A stretch of 64,000 nt of DNA, from contig KV918764.1 of assembly GCA_002049455.2 (NCBI GenBank), positions 496,001-560,000 on the forward strand. Reading direction: 5' to 3'. The notes under the pieces are model-generated. The model saw only the letters and a list, made by a program, of their open reading frames with translations. It was not told the origin of the DNA and made no database searches. Positions 42,361 through 54,039 of the stretch are shown piece by piece. The number at the start of each line of letters is the position of its first letter. Position 1 is the stretch's first letter. Source of the DNA: Porphyra umbilicalis (lineage: Eukaryota > Rhodophyta > Bangiophyceae > Bangiales > Bangiaceae). The position numbers and the translations under genes were made by a program.

Positions 42361-44182
42361 CACAGCACGTTGTCAAATTGGGTCACGGAGAACTTAAAAT
42401 ATATGCGAACCGTGAGAGGTCGTGAGAGAAATGTTTTTCCATGCAGCAAACCTCGTGACACCATCCTCGCAAATGTCGCTATGTCGATCTCTAAAAGGCT
42501 CTGTCTGAGAAGGCTTTCTGACACCCCCAGAGACCTTCTTACCCCACCCACCTGGTCACCCCTACCCATGTGCGTACTCGTCTACTCCCAATAGCTGCGG
42601 GCACCGCCCAACCACGGACACTTGTGCTTGCCTCCTTTCCTGTCCTCTCCCACTCCTTTCTCCTGCTGGCAGGGGGGGGGGGGCGAGGGGGGCTGCACAT
42701 ACATGCCGAGGGGGTCGGGGAGGATGGGGGCGCAAACGGTGTCGCTAGAGTGGGACGGCTGCTGGCATTGCCGTGCAGAGCTCTGGCAGGGTCATGGGGC
42801 AGGTCCTCCTTGCGCGATCAAACGGCACCCTTCACACCCAGTTCAAGGCAGACTTGGCGTACACAGTATGCATTCTTGCGGGCACATGGAGACCTCTGCT
42901 CGGACGCCTCACCGTCGTAGCTTGTGTCAGCCAGACTTTGTTCAGTACCTGTTGGCATGATAGTCTGCTACGAATGGGGACCCAGGATGCGCCCCCGGTC
43001 AACCGGGCAGCCAACCAGCGGGCTGGAAAACGTCAAGCCTTGTGCTTGGGGATAGCGGGGCGATTAAAAATAATTCGAAGTGCTGGGCGGCGCCAATGCG
43101 CGCCCTCGGCATGTGTGCAGGTGACTGCCATGCTGCCCCCAGCCCCGCTCCTGGCTGCCGCCCAAGTGCACAAGTGCTGCCAACATCCCCGCTCGCTCTC
43201 CTGGCCGACCGCTCGGCCCACCCTCCTGGCGGACCGCCCCGCCCACCCTCTGGTCGACCGCCCCACCCACCCTCCTGGCCGGAAGCCCCGGCCACCCTCT
43301 GTTCGATCGCCCCGCCCACCCTCCTGCCGACCGCCCTCGTTCCTGTCGTATTCTTATCTGCATCCCCTCCATCCCACGCATTCTCTCCAGCTCGCACGGG
43401 GGCGGGGGGGAGTCACTCTACGACGGGCCGGACGACGTTTGCAGTCGCTGGACTAGTGGTGGTGGCGATTGGGTGGGGATCCACACTGGCGCAGTGTGGA
43501 TAGTGTGACGCGCGCGGTGGGTGGGTGGTGGATGGGTTGGATGAACTGACCACGTACTTCTTTTTCGTGTTCGCTCGCCCGTCCCCCATGTATCCTTACC
43601 ATGCATATGTGCGATGGCTTCCTCTTTCTTGGCTTCTGTTTCTTTGCAAACCAATGGGTGTTGCTGACATCGAAGTCGAGTAACTTGTGTCATACGCACA
43701 TGCATGCGTGGTGTCCGCGAGTCGCTGACATGGTGAGCTTGCTGTTGTCCGGTGGCCTGTAGCTCTGTCAGAGTTTGCGGCTGTGTGCAGTTAGCTACAT
43801 GTCTGCGTGACTCTGTAGCACACCGTGGCTTTCTTATCGATTTCGTGTCTGCTCTGCCACCCGTGCCCGCGCCGAGCAACAATAAAGCGACCGTGTCTTT
43901 CAATGCATCTTTGGCATGTATCCTCAATGCTGGCCGGTGTCACATCCTTTCCTCCGTCAGGGTCTTGCCGCAATGATCCCTCGGAGGTCTCGGGGAAGAA
44001 GTGGAGCGAGTCTCGCAACATATGTCTCGAAGGATGTGAACTTCTCCTTAAAGATTGGGCAAAGAGGAGTTATGTACTCATTTTCGATCTCTCTCTGAAC
44101 GCAAAGGGGTCGAGCAGCAATACGGTTCGGCCTTGTTGCAGATACCTTGGAACCTGACACGAGATTTCATCAACGCGCTGTG
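42361..44182 (-). mobile_element. 1,822-bp non-autonomous DNA element, copy 2 (inverted)
   Basis: Reverse complement of 23973-25794, the same length and nearly identical (for example one base differs at about 42972). CACAGC ends and CA on both sides. One internal 39-bp block (43968-44006) is inverted relative to the rest of the element when compared with copy 1. Confidence 0.8.
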
Positions 44183-45250
44183 CAGCGATGCGTGCATGTA
44201 GGATCTCAACATCTCAAACACGAAGCAAAATTTTGCTTCGGGCGAACGCTGAAGAGCTCTGAGAGCGCGTGCTCCGGAGCAGCTGCCCAAGGCCCTGCTG
44301 GGAAATGCCTTGGGCCATTGGATTTACTGATTCGCGAGCACACTACCATTGCCTGGCCTGGGGTGTCGGTGGTGATGACGACATGCATGGATGACACCCG
44401 CTCTGGGATGCCATGAGGCGGCCCCGCTCCCCCCGCGCCCCCATCCTCCCGCACCCGCCCCTCCCCGCTCCCCCCGCCCCCCCCGCCCTCCTCCTATCGC
44501 GCCCCATCCTCCTGTGGCATACAGGTGCTCCCTAAGGCCCCCTCCGCCAGGGTGGCGGTCCGTGGGGGCGACAGCGGCAGGCTGCGGCGGCGGCCGAACG
44601 GGCTGCAGCCCGCCGCTGGAGGTACCCCCCCCGCCCCCCTAGCTTCCCACTCCCCCCGGGCCACCCCCCCTCCCTGCCTTTTCCGGCTTCCTGCCGCTTC
44701 CCTTCTGCCCCATCTTCCATGCTGGCGGTGTGTGCTGACGGTGGCGGCAGCCAGCGGCGGTGGTCGTGCGGGCTGCCGCCCTCCCCTCGGGGGACCATTC
44801 GCGCCCGCCCCGCCCCGCTGCCCCCCTGCCCCCCTCCCGCAAGCCTCGGCCGGAATCCTGGTGATCCCCTCGGGCCCCCCCACCACGCCAGTGTTCTGTG
44901 GGGTTTGCGGCAGCAGCTAGTGGCGGCGGCCGTGCGGATGGTCGCCCACCGCTGGGGGCACCCTGCCTGGTTTGCGCGCCCCCCCCGCCCGCTGGCTAAC
45001 GAGGGAGGTACATGGCGCAGAATGTGGTGCGGGCGGTCTGCAGCGGGGGCGATTGGCGGGTAGGGCGACCTGCAGTGGGCGCGGGCGGCAGGGCGGTCGG
45101 CTAGTGGGGCGGGCCGCCGGTAGGGTGGGTGGCGGACGGCCGGCGGGGCGGGTGTTCGGCGGGACGGACGGCAGGCGCGCCCCCCGCCACGGTGGTGCTC
45201 CCCCCCCCACCGCGGCCGCGGTTGCCCCCCCCCATCCCCCCGAAGTCTCC
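44183..45250. other. GC-extreme stretch with degenerate repeats
   Basis: GGCGGCAGCxxGCGGCGG-type text recurs at about 44570, 44740 and 44910, suggesting diverged units of ~170 bp. Frames are open on both strands without domains. Confidence 0.3.
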
Positions 45251-45882
45251 CTCCACTCCTTCCCCCAACTACCTCCCCTGTCGCCCATGAGCACCTCCTC
45301 GGCCGCCCTGCGACCGCCCATGACTGCCCATGCGGCGGCCTCCGCCGCCGCGTAGGTCACGGCCGCCGCCGGCCGCGCGGCGCCGGCGGTGGTCAACGCG
45401 GTCCCTCGCCCCGCCTCCCTCTTTCTCGCTTCCCTCCACACGTTCACAGAGGCGGATGCACCCGCCGTAGCCGCCGCCGCCGCGACGGGGCTGGGGCCCG
45501 TCGACGGCGCGCTCGCCATCGGGCGGGCGGCGCGCGAGGCGGTGCGCAGGGGGGAGGGGCCCACAAAGCCGTTGGCTGTATGCTGTTGATGGGTGTGGCG
45601 AGCGGGGGCGCCGGGGAGTCGGTGTCCCTCGACAGCGTGCGGGCAGCGTTGCGCATCGTCGCGGACATTGGTGATGCCGCCGCCACCGCACCCGCACCCG
45701 CCGCCACTGCCGCCGATGCCGCGGCCGCCGCCGTTGCCGGCCTATGGAGATGTCTGTCGGGCGCGTTTGGCGCTGGCGGCCAGCGGCAGCGGCCGGCTGC
45801 GGGGGCGGCCTGCGGCGTCTGGCGGCTGCCTCTGGCGGCTGCGTCTGGCGGCGGGGCTGGCGGTGGTGGCGGTAGAGATTGA
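45251..45882 (+). CDS. Coding-like Ala-rich segments, unresolved gene
   Basis: Two plus-strand segments read as natural helical, Ala-rich protein: about 45356-45560 (with LFLASLHTFTEADAPAV) and 45600-45760 (with SLDSVRAALRIVADIGDAAA), in different frames. A pyrimidine-rich tract ends at the TAG at 45353-45355, which would serve as a splice acceptor for the first. No family recognised; they could be exons of one gene with the segments at 47-50 kb. Confidence 0.25.
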
Positions 45883-47117
45883 GGCGGTCAGCGCCGGCGT
45901 CTGGTGCCGGCAGCTGGCGGCGACGACTGCCGGGGGTGGCGACAGGCGGGGGGGCAGTTCACGCCGGTTGCTGGCGTGGGGGTTGTCGGCGGGGGCTGCC
46001 GATGGGGGTCATTGTGTGGTCTTTTGGGCTTTATACAGATCATAGAGTGCAACAAAGCCAGCGCACATACAAAGTTGCCCGGGAGAGAGGTTGGGAGCAG
46101 TGAAGAGGCGGTGGCCGTTCCAGGCTTGGGCTAGGGTTAGAGACCTCTGGGGGCGGGGGAAGGCATGAAGGAAGCGTTTACACGCTTAGCCACGCAGAGC
46201 ACCGTTCCCAGGACCCTTCAAAGCACCAGAAGAACGGCTTAAAAAAAAAGTGCTGTTTTGGTCAAGTTCCGCCCGGACGTGCCGTCGCTCCTCCATAGCG
46301 GACCAGATGGCAGCGGGTTGCCACGCGACAACCGGACCATACCAACTCATGCGAAAAACAAGCAGAATGGGCACAGGACAGTGTCGGAGGCATATCATGA
46401 CTTTTTTTCTGTGAGAAAAGAAACAGAACAGTTGTAGGCAGAAAGAGAAGCGCAGGGTCCCATTCCACTGGATTTGACAGTGTCAGAAAAAACACGTGAT
46501 CCACTGGCTTGGCCAGTGTCAGTGTCCATCTATCGTTTACACTGGATCTGACACGCTGACAGAGGGGGTCCATCCGCCCCATCTCGTGGAGCTCCCCTGG
46601 CCGCCACTGCCCCCTCCCATCCTTTCTGCGTCCCCCCACCCTTACTGTCCTGACGCGCCCCGGGGACCCGGGGCCGGCGTTGCTCCCCGCGCTCTCCCCT
46701 CCAACCACCGCTGCTTCCCTTTGTCTCCGTCGCCGACCCCCCTCGGCCGGCGTCTGCCGGTCGCGGCATCCCCAAACGGCGAGTACGTCTGGAGCCGCCC
46801 ACACCTACACCCCCCATAACCCCCCCCTCCACAATGGCGATGTCTTCCCCCCCCCCGACGCGTCGGCCTCCACCCTTGCCACCACCACCGCTGCCGGCGT
46901 CACCTTTGCCGCGGCGGTGGTCGGCGCGTGGGAGGTGGTTTGCCGCGTCCCCGCCGCCGCCCAACTCTGCTACCGCTCCCCACCGCCGCTGCCGCTCCCC
47001 ACCGCCGCCGGCCTCCCCAACCGCCGCTGGTCCCCTCCCGCCGCCGCTACTTTCCCCCACCACAGCTACGTCCCCCAATCGCCGCTGCTTCCCCCATCCA
47101 CCGCTGCTTCCCCGCAG
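45883..47117. other. No firm gene; one coding-like stretch near 46830-46990
   Basis: 46.0-46.6 kb is moderate GC without features. A short plus-strand piece (about 46830-46990, with TFAAAVVGAWEVVCRV) reads like protein. It is followed by a long pyrimidine tract that ends at the acceptor at 47117. Confidence 0.25.
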
Positions 47118-47399
47118 GGAGGCCCATATGCCACGCGGCGCGTGGCAACACGTACAAAACGGGCGCGCGGGCCGTGGCAGCGAGTTTCGACGCGCCCGCT
47201 GCCGCAGCTGCGGCGGCGAGCCCCCCCACGGCTCAGAGGCGCGCGACGCGGAGCAACCCCGCCCGGCGTTCCGACACCGCCGCGACTGCGGCGGCAGCGA
47301 CGGAGTGGTGGATGGGGGCCGGGGGGGTGGGGGGGGTGGGACAGCCACCGGAGGCGGCCGGCGGCGACCGCTGGGACCAGCATGTAGAGGCGGGCGAGG
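47118..47399 (+). CDS. Candidate internal exon of an unknown gene
   Basis: A long pyrimidine tract ending CCCCGCAG (AG at 47116-47117) precedes 282 bp that read RPICHAARGNTYKTGARAVA..., Ala-rich, with a strong GGTGAGT donor at 47400 placed just before an in-frame stop. Phases are 1 in and 1 out. No domain recognised. Neighbouring exons could not be joined with confidence. Confidence 0.35.
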
Positions 47400-48582
47400 G
47401 TGAGTAGCGCGCGGAGGGGGGGGAAAGCCGCCCGTCATTGGCGTTTCTGGGAGGGGGGTGCGTGGGGGGGAACGTTGAACCTCATGGTGGGGAGGGGGAA
47501 AGGCGAGGGGAGAGCCCGCACAACAAGCATGAGCCGCTTCCACCAGCTCCACCCAACTGACTGGCGGCGGCAAGCGGTCATGCACGGATACGATTTATAC
47601 ACGCAGGATAAGTACCAGTCCAGGCATGCGGAACTGTCCCCGCCCGAACCCACCCCCCCCCCAGAAGCCCCGAAACTCCCCCCCTGCACACCTCCACGTG
47701 GAGGCACGAGAGGCGTCCCCCCCTCCCCCCTTCACCCGACGCAAAATTCTGCTTCGTGGTTGACATTGTCAAATCCTACCTCGATGCGCGCACCCTCCCC
47801 CCTAGCCTGCCTGCGCCGCCCGCCGACCCGGCTTGCGCGACCCTGCCCTCAGGTTTCTCACCCTCTCAGAAGAAACGCAGAAACGACCTGGAGGCCGGGG
47901 CACCGCCCAGAGCTCCAGACAGGGGGCGGCGGACCCCTGCCCACGGTGGACAGCACCGGGCGGTGTCAATCTCTAGCGGGCGCGACCACAGAGGCACGCT
48001 CGCGTGGTTACTCTCGGCGACATTACCACTTCAGCTCACGGCGGCCACCAGCACGCCCCGCCTCGGTCGCCGCCGGCCTTGTCTCCTTTGTGCTACAACT
48101 CGCGCTGTAGCGCACTTGCTGTGTCGGGTATTGCTGTTGCATGAAAATTTGCAGACCTTGATAGCAAAACGCCCAGAGCAGAACATTGTGTGAGTGGTCC
48201 TCTGCCGGTTTCCGGTCATATCATTGGCCAAGACAGCTGTTCTGGCTCAAGTATTATTGTTTATTTCAGAAATTGTTCTAAAGCGAGCAACTCCGCCGCA
48301 CAAGCTCGAGCTGTGTGATGGGATGTGAAAATACCATAATTGCGGTGGGGCTGCCACGGTACATTGACATTAAAGATGCTACAGCGGCAGCCACCTCACA
48401 GAGTCGGAGACTGGATGGGGCAGCCGTGGGGAGGGCGGGGGCGGCCGCGGACGGCGGCGCTGGCGGCGGGTTTGGTAGGACAGGTCGGTGGGGATAGTGG
48501 GTGCGGCGGGCGAAGGCAGCGGTGGACGCAGCACGGGCGCCCTTGGCGGAGAACGGGGTAACGAGGGACGGCGGCGTGGGGG
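47400..48582. other. Mixed stretch, no supported gene
   Basis: GC-rich to 48.0 kb, then moderate. Nothing recognised. Confidence 0.3.
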
Positions 48583-49575
48583 ATGGGCCTGCGAAGGACG
48601 GCGGCGGGAGCTGTGGGGCGGCGGGCAACAGACGACGATAAGGGCGGTGGCGGCGCCCTCGCCGCTTTCGCCACCGCCGCCAGTGGGGCGGACGCGGCGG
48701 CGTCTGCGGCGGCCCCCCCCCCCCCCCCTTCCCCCCCACGCACGGCGGTGGACCTCCCCCTCCCCGACGGCGACGCGCGGCTGGTCTCCGCCGAGGCGGT
48801 GCTGGCGGCGGTGGGGAGCCCCAGCGAGCCACTGTTTCCATCGACGGCGGCGAGGGTGCGGCGGCTGGTCGTGCGCCGCACGCTGGTGGCGGCGGGCTCG
48901 GGCGCCGACGACGCGTCAGTGGCGGCGACGGGGCGGCTGACCGCCGCCCTCATCGCCGCGCTGCTCGACGCGGACGCGCCGGCGGCGGGCGCGGCGGCCG
49001 GTGGTGGTGGTGCCATTGGCGGCGTTGGCGAGGCCGACGGCGGAGGCGGTCGTGGCGGCGGCGGCGTCGGCGGCGACGGCGGAGACGTGGGGGACTGGGT
49101 GGCGCCGCTGACCGCCGCCGCCGACCGCGGCATCGTGGGCGCCTTAGCTCCCCCGGGCGTCCGTGTGGCGGATCGCGGCGTCGGCGCTCTGGGCGGCGGC
49201 GCCGCCATTATGGCGGCGGCGCTGCGCCACGCGGGCGCCGTCGGCCTCGGCCGTGGCGGGCGAGCTGCGGCGGACCTCCCTGGCGTGGTGTGGCGCGCGC
49301 AGCTCGGGGGGGGGGCGGGGGGGGGGGGGTGGGGGGCGCCCGCGTACTGCCCCTTGGCACCGCGCGCCTCGACGTGGTGGGCGGGGCGGGCCGCCCCGTA
49401 CGCGTGGGAGGTGGCCGTCCGACAGGGGGACGCTGGCGACGCGGCGGCCGCCGCCGCCGCCAATCAGGCTGCCGTGCCCCCCGCCGCGGCGGCCACCGCC
49501 AGCCGTAGCGACGGCCCCACGGCGGCGGTCGGAGTCGACGCGTTCGCGGCGACCGCCGACGTGTTGGTCGGTTGA
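48583..49575 (+). CDS. Ala/Gly-rich coding-like ORF, function unknown
   Basis: 330 codons with high third-position GC and protein-like segments (LPLPDGDARLVSAEAVLAAV, then RRLVVRRTLVAAGSG and GRLTAALIAALLDAD) separated by Gly-rich linkers. The helical Ala/Leu pattern could suggest an ARM/HEAT-like or solenoid protein, but I see no diagnostic motif. A C16-like tract at 48713-48728 lies inside. The ATG at 48583 may be internal to a longer exon. After the stop a second frame takes over. Confidence 0.3.
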   Translation: MGLRRTAAGAVGRRATDDDKGGGGALAAFATAASGADAAASAAAPPPPPSPPRTAVDLPLPDGDARLVSAEAVLAAVGSPSEPLFPSTAARVRRLVVRRTLVAAGSGADDASVAATGRLTAALIAALLDADAPAAGAAAGGGGAIGGVGEADGGGGRGGGGVGGDGGDVGDWVAPLTAAADRGIVGALAPPGVRVADRGVGALGGGAAIMAAALRHAGAVGLGRGGRAAADLPGVVWRAQLGGGAGGGGWGAPAYCPLAPRASTWWAGRAAPYAWEVAVRQGDAGDAAAAAAANQAAVPPAAAATASRSDGPTAAVGVDAFAATADVLVG

Positions 49576-50740
49576 TGTTCCCCCCGCCGCCGCCCGGCGG
49601 TGGCGGCGGCGGAGGCGGGGGCGGCACCGCCGCCGCCGACGCGGCGGCGGCGATGGCGCGCCTCACCGCCGCCGCGCAGCCGCCCTACCTCGCCACCGCC
49701 ACGTGGCACGGGGCGGCCACGGCAGCGTCGACAGCGCGGCGGCTGCTCGCCGCCGCTACCGCCCTCCCCGCCCCCCGCACGCGCGTCACGGCCATGGCGG
49801 TCGTCCCTGCCGCCGCGCGCGAACTCCCCGCCTCCACCGCGGAGGACCTCATCGGCCTCGTCCCGCACACGGGGGGCGTGCCGCCGCTGGACCTCCTCTT
49901 CGACGGCCTCGTCGCCGCCGACTGGTGGGCGTGCGGCGCCCGGCTCGCCGCCCTTGTTGCGACGGCCGCCCCGTCGGCGCCCGTGCCGTGGCCGCCCCCG
50001 CCGCCGCCACCGACGCCGGGGATGACAAGTCGGCGCGCTATGCCGCCGCAAACACAGGCGTCGAAGGCGGGGACGCGCTGGACGTGGCCACCGCCGCCGC
50101 CACGCGGTCGGCGACGGCAGCGAAGGCCGGCGGCATCGGAGGCGGGGGGGGGGGGCGCGGCAGCCGCGCCGGCGGCAGTGCCGATCGCCGCACGGTGATG
50201 GTGGGGACGGGGGTCGGTGCGGTGACGGCGGGCGGCGAGGGCCGCCGTCGGCGGCGGGTCGGTGGTCTCGGCGGGCGCTGGCGGCGGCGGAGGTCGGTGG
50301 CCGCGGGGAGGCGCACGGCGACGACGGGGACGGGGGCTCGGGTGGCGGCGACGGTCGTCGGAGGCGGCGGCATATGCGGCCAGTGCGGGTGGCGGCGGCG
50401 ATCGGCGGGGGCGGCGGGGGCGGACGGCGACGACGGGGACGGGGGCGCGGGTGGAGGCAGCTGTCAGTGGCGTTGGAGCGGGTGGCAGCAACCGTCGGCG
50501 GGGGCGGGGGCGAAAGCGGCCGGCGCGGGGGGCGGCGGCGATCGGCGGGGGCGAGGGGGGCGGACGGCCACGCGGGAACGGTAGCGTGGGTGGTGGCGGC
50601 GGTCGGTGGCGGGGGCGGGGGTGGCGGCAACGGTCGGCGGGGGCTGCCGCGACGTGGGGGCGGCGGCGGGGGTGCCGGTGTGCGCGGGTGGCGTGGGGGC
50701 GGGGCAGTAAGCGCGCGCGCGGGACGCGGCGGTGCGTGGT
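49576..50740 (+). other. Continuation in other frames: coding-like then Gly/Arg-rich
   Basis: From about 49620 to 50030 another frame reads LATATWHGAATAASTARRLL and STAEDLIGLVPHTGGVPPL; then a third frame reads DAGDDKSARYAAANTG until about 50140. From about 50150 the text is pure GGCGG/GGGGAC-type low-complexity repeat. Either several introns or several indels separate the pieces. Confidence 0.25.
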
Positions 50741-51240
50741 AGAGAGGGCGCTATTTGTGGCCGCCCAGGCGTCTGTGTTGTGTGGGCTGTGGGTGGCTGT
50801 GGGGGTGTGGCGGTTGTCAGGGGCGCCCTGGGGTGCTGTCAAGGGTGGAGGGTTCTGCTCAGCTCACTACGTGGCCGCAGGTGCGGCCATTTGGCAACCG
50901 GGCGCGGGACCATGGCCCGGCCCCGCCTCGTGTGCCCGCACGGGCGCTCCGATCTAGTTGTTTTACCAGTGTCGGTGCGATCGCGCCGTGTGTCCGACAG
51001 GCCCGCACGCGCGTTCGGCCACACGCCACCGCACGAGAGATACGTGACACACTTCAACGATCCCGGCTCTGGGGCCGAGATGGCACGCGGCCGTCCAGTT
51101 CCGAGAGGTACCATATTCCATCCGTGGGTGGCTGTCGAAACAAAAATATGATAAATTGCGCAACCTGAGGACAATATGAACTGCCACATGTCACTCATTT
51201 AACCCCGTGAAACCGCGATGGACCAATCAGAGCACAGAAC
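50741..51240. other. Intergenic, nothing recognised
   Basis: No supported gene or RNA. Confidence 0.35.
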
Positions 51241-51311
51241 CCGTTGGCCCCAGGGCCAACGAGTTGCCAACGGAGGCTCCGTTGGCAACTCGTTGGCCCC
51301 GGGGCCAACGG
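51241..51311. repeat. 71-bp near-perfect palindrome of GTTGGC/GCCAAC units
   Basis: Arms 51241-51275 and 51277-51311 (35 bp) with one mismatch and a 1-nt centre. Each arm contains three GTTGGC-type hexamers. It can form a cruciform or hairpin. Confidence 0.93.
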
Positions 51312-51492
51312 CTCCGACCCCGAATCGGACGCAAGTACATTCGCGTTTTAACTCGCTTGACCTCCGTTGGCAACGCCGCGTGCACGTTCGACATTGTTAC
51401 CCGCCCCGAGAACTGGCCAACGGCGAATTTGAGACACGTTTCTGCAACGTGTGCCCAACATGGCGTTGGCCCGACATTGGTGGGAATGCTCT
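51312..51492 (+). repeat. GTTGGC-rich repeat, copy 2, ending in a 27-bp shared block
   Basis: Further GTTGGC/GCCAAC copies up to 51465, then 51466-51492 identical (inverted) to 41264-41290. Confidence 0.6.
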
Positions 51493-51900
51493 AATCGGCA
51501 CCGCCGCGAGGGCAGCAGGGGGTGGTCAGGCAGTTCGGTGTCGGTGACTGCTCCCGTGCTAGCGGCTGAGGCTTGTCGAGGCACAAGGACCGGCGACGCG
51601 CCGGGCAGCTGTGGGGTTCCGCGTTCGAGGCGACTGGCGAGTGTGGGAGTGTGAAGCAGCTCCTCAATAAAAGAGTGTGTTGAGAGGGCTGCACCCTTCC
51701 TGGCAACGCAATCAGGGTTTGTCTTAACGACGCGTGCACGGCGTGCACAAGTGCGTGCTAGCCAATGGGAACTCGACGTTCCAATCACGCCCCAATCACG
51801 TCGACCAGTTTGGACATTTTTGGAGTGATCGGGTGACCCGCGCACGAACGGACTTACCGTCCGAAACGGGCCGAAACGGGCCGATCCGGGCCGATCCGGG
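51493..51900. other. Intergenic with short GGGCCGATCC tandem
   Basis: No supported gene. GGGCCGAAAC/GGGCCGATCC decamers repeat at 51869-51902 next to the palindrome. Confidence 0.4.
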
Positions 51901-51959
51901 CCGAGCACGTTCACGTGTGCGAGATTTTTGAAAAATCTCGCACACGTGAACGTGCTCGG
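51901..51959. repeat. Perfect 59-bp palindrome
   Basis: Arms 51901-51929 and 51931-51959 (29 bp each, starting CCGAGCACGTTCACGTGTGC) around a single G. It includes two CACGTG-like E-box cores. Confidence 0.95.
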
Positions 51960-54034
51960 AAAGGAAATAGCCTGTTGGGCGGCCCTGCATCTGACACGAA
52001 TGATTGGACGAGAGCTCTCTTCGGATCATGTCGTGCGGCCACGTGACTGCGATGAGGCAAATCCTCATCGGCGGGGCCCGCTTGCGTGGTTGCGGCAACG
52101 TAGCAGGGGCGCTGTGTCCGAAACTTCCTTGCGATCGCTGTGAGATGCGATCTGCCCACTCCAGATGCCGCGTTTCAAACAATCTAATCACGACAGTTTT
52201 GGTGGCCCGTCAAGACAGCGGTTGTCGAATCACGCGTGCTCGACGGACTTATATCCATATTCGGACCCAATCACGTGCACGTGCTCGCGCTGTCCAGACA
52301 CAGCCTCAGCGAGTGGCGCGTGGGAGACGGCGATTGCGTTTGAAGCAGGGGCTGTCATGGATATATCCCTGGGGAATATATCCATGCATTATATCCGTAT
52401 CCACTTCGGATACGCGCCGGGGACGCATAATCTAAATGCATTATGAGAAAGAGAGGAGAGGATATATCTATCCTGACCGACAAAAATTGCAAAATTATAT
52501 CAGATCCGTATTCCAGATATGAGAGGCAGGATACAGGGATATACAAGATTATTCAACTTCTCGGGCCGACAGAATTCCGGTACAACGCAGTCCACCTCTC
52601 TTTTCCCAATCCGACCATCGGGAGATTCATGTGCAAGCATGTTGCAGGGACGAGCGGAAATCCCGCCCGACCCGGAAGAAGCCGTTCAAGCACGCGACTC
52701 GGCCAGCTTGCGATATCAGCAAAGTGTGACACGAGTTTCTGAACGGTCTATCTGACGACCGTTGACAAAAACGACGGGGAACTGCCTGGACCGCGCCCCT
52801 TGGGGCGCACACATCAAATGTGAATATCACGTCGTACTCGACGTTCATTGAGCACTCAACAAGTGTCTGAATGGCTTCTTTCTCTGGCCCTAATTGTGCG
52901 GCATGACGGACTTGTAGGAATAAAATCGGACACGACATTCGTACTCAGATACGGATATAATCTACGTAATAATCCGGTTTTGGAGGCAGATATCCTCATC
53001 CAGATCTTAGTTAAGCGATTTATCCGTAATCAGATACACCGCATCGGCGTGTACCCGTATCCTATTTCGCCTCGAAATGCATATCCTGACAACCCCTGGT
53101 TTGAAGGGTGGTGCTGGATGCGCTGCCACGTTCAGGCTTCGAACAAGAGAGGGCACGATCAGCTCAACTACGTTGACAGCCCCGCCGCACTCGTAGAAAC
53201 TCAGATTCGATCTTTTTCTCTTTTGGAACTCCGACTGTGAGCACGATCGTCGCCAGCGGCTCGGTCCTCGTGGGGAATGTTTTCTCGAAACGGCCATCAC
53301 CCTACGTGACATTAACCGATACAGACTGTAGTACAGCGCATCTCTATCAGTCAATTCCTTCGCCATATCCATAAGTGGAGCCCCATCACCCACTTTGATG
53401 GCCCATGCCTCCTGAATGGACAAAGGAGAGCCCTCCAGCACCAGAGATCACCTGGCAATGTATCAAGTCCCTGCGTGGGGTCGCTTAGTGATGGGACCGT
53501 TCACAACTTGACTGCTGGTGGACACGAGACACCTGTCACCCCATCATGTCAATGGCCCACGTATTTAGCGAAGAGGGTATCTCTCGCTATCCTGTTCGCT
53601 ATCCTGTGCAGATTTGGCGAAGGCGATGGCGCAATGACGAGGAATATGGCGAAATGGCGCAGCGATAGAGATGCCTTTCGCCATCCGCCGTCGCAGAATG
53701 GCGAAATGACGCACCGATAGACTTGGTCTCAAGGCCAGCGCAGTGCACTTCGTTGTTGGATCCACCATGAGCCTCGTTTTCCCCCAAATCGCTCGTGCAA
53801 AAAACTTGCACGACCCCTCGGAAGCACCTGTACGAGGCACAGTTTTTCAAAAAACACGTTGAAACTTGCATACGTTTGCATGCCTGTATTGTTCAATGAC
53901 TTCTGGGATGCATCAGAAGCCTCTTTGAGAGCCGCTTCCTATGGTCTTGAGCAACATGGTGAAAATGCGCATGTGCAAACGTACACTTGTGCTCAGCAAG
54001 TGCGTGCGAGCGCTCGCATCCTTACAACGAGGTG
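51960..54034. other. Intergenic, moderate-to-low GC, short palindromes
   Basis: No supported gene. GGATATATCC-like palindromes cluster at 52350-52480, and a ~28-bp ATGGCGAAATGGCGCAGCGA unit occurs twice near 53646 and 53697. This is the 5' flank of the retrotransposon. Confidence 0.35.
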
Positions 54035-54039
54035 TTTCC

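Noticed and set aside
23973-44182. Single giant transposon with 1.8-kb terminal inverted repeats
   Set aside because: Each 1,822-bp copy has its own inverted ends and its own matching flanking dinucleotide, so two independent insertions explain it better.
48396-49463. 355-codon minus-strand ORF
   Set aside because: Antisense Pro/Ala/Ser text; the plus strand of the same bases reads as more natural protein.
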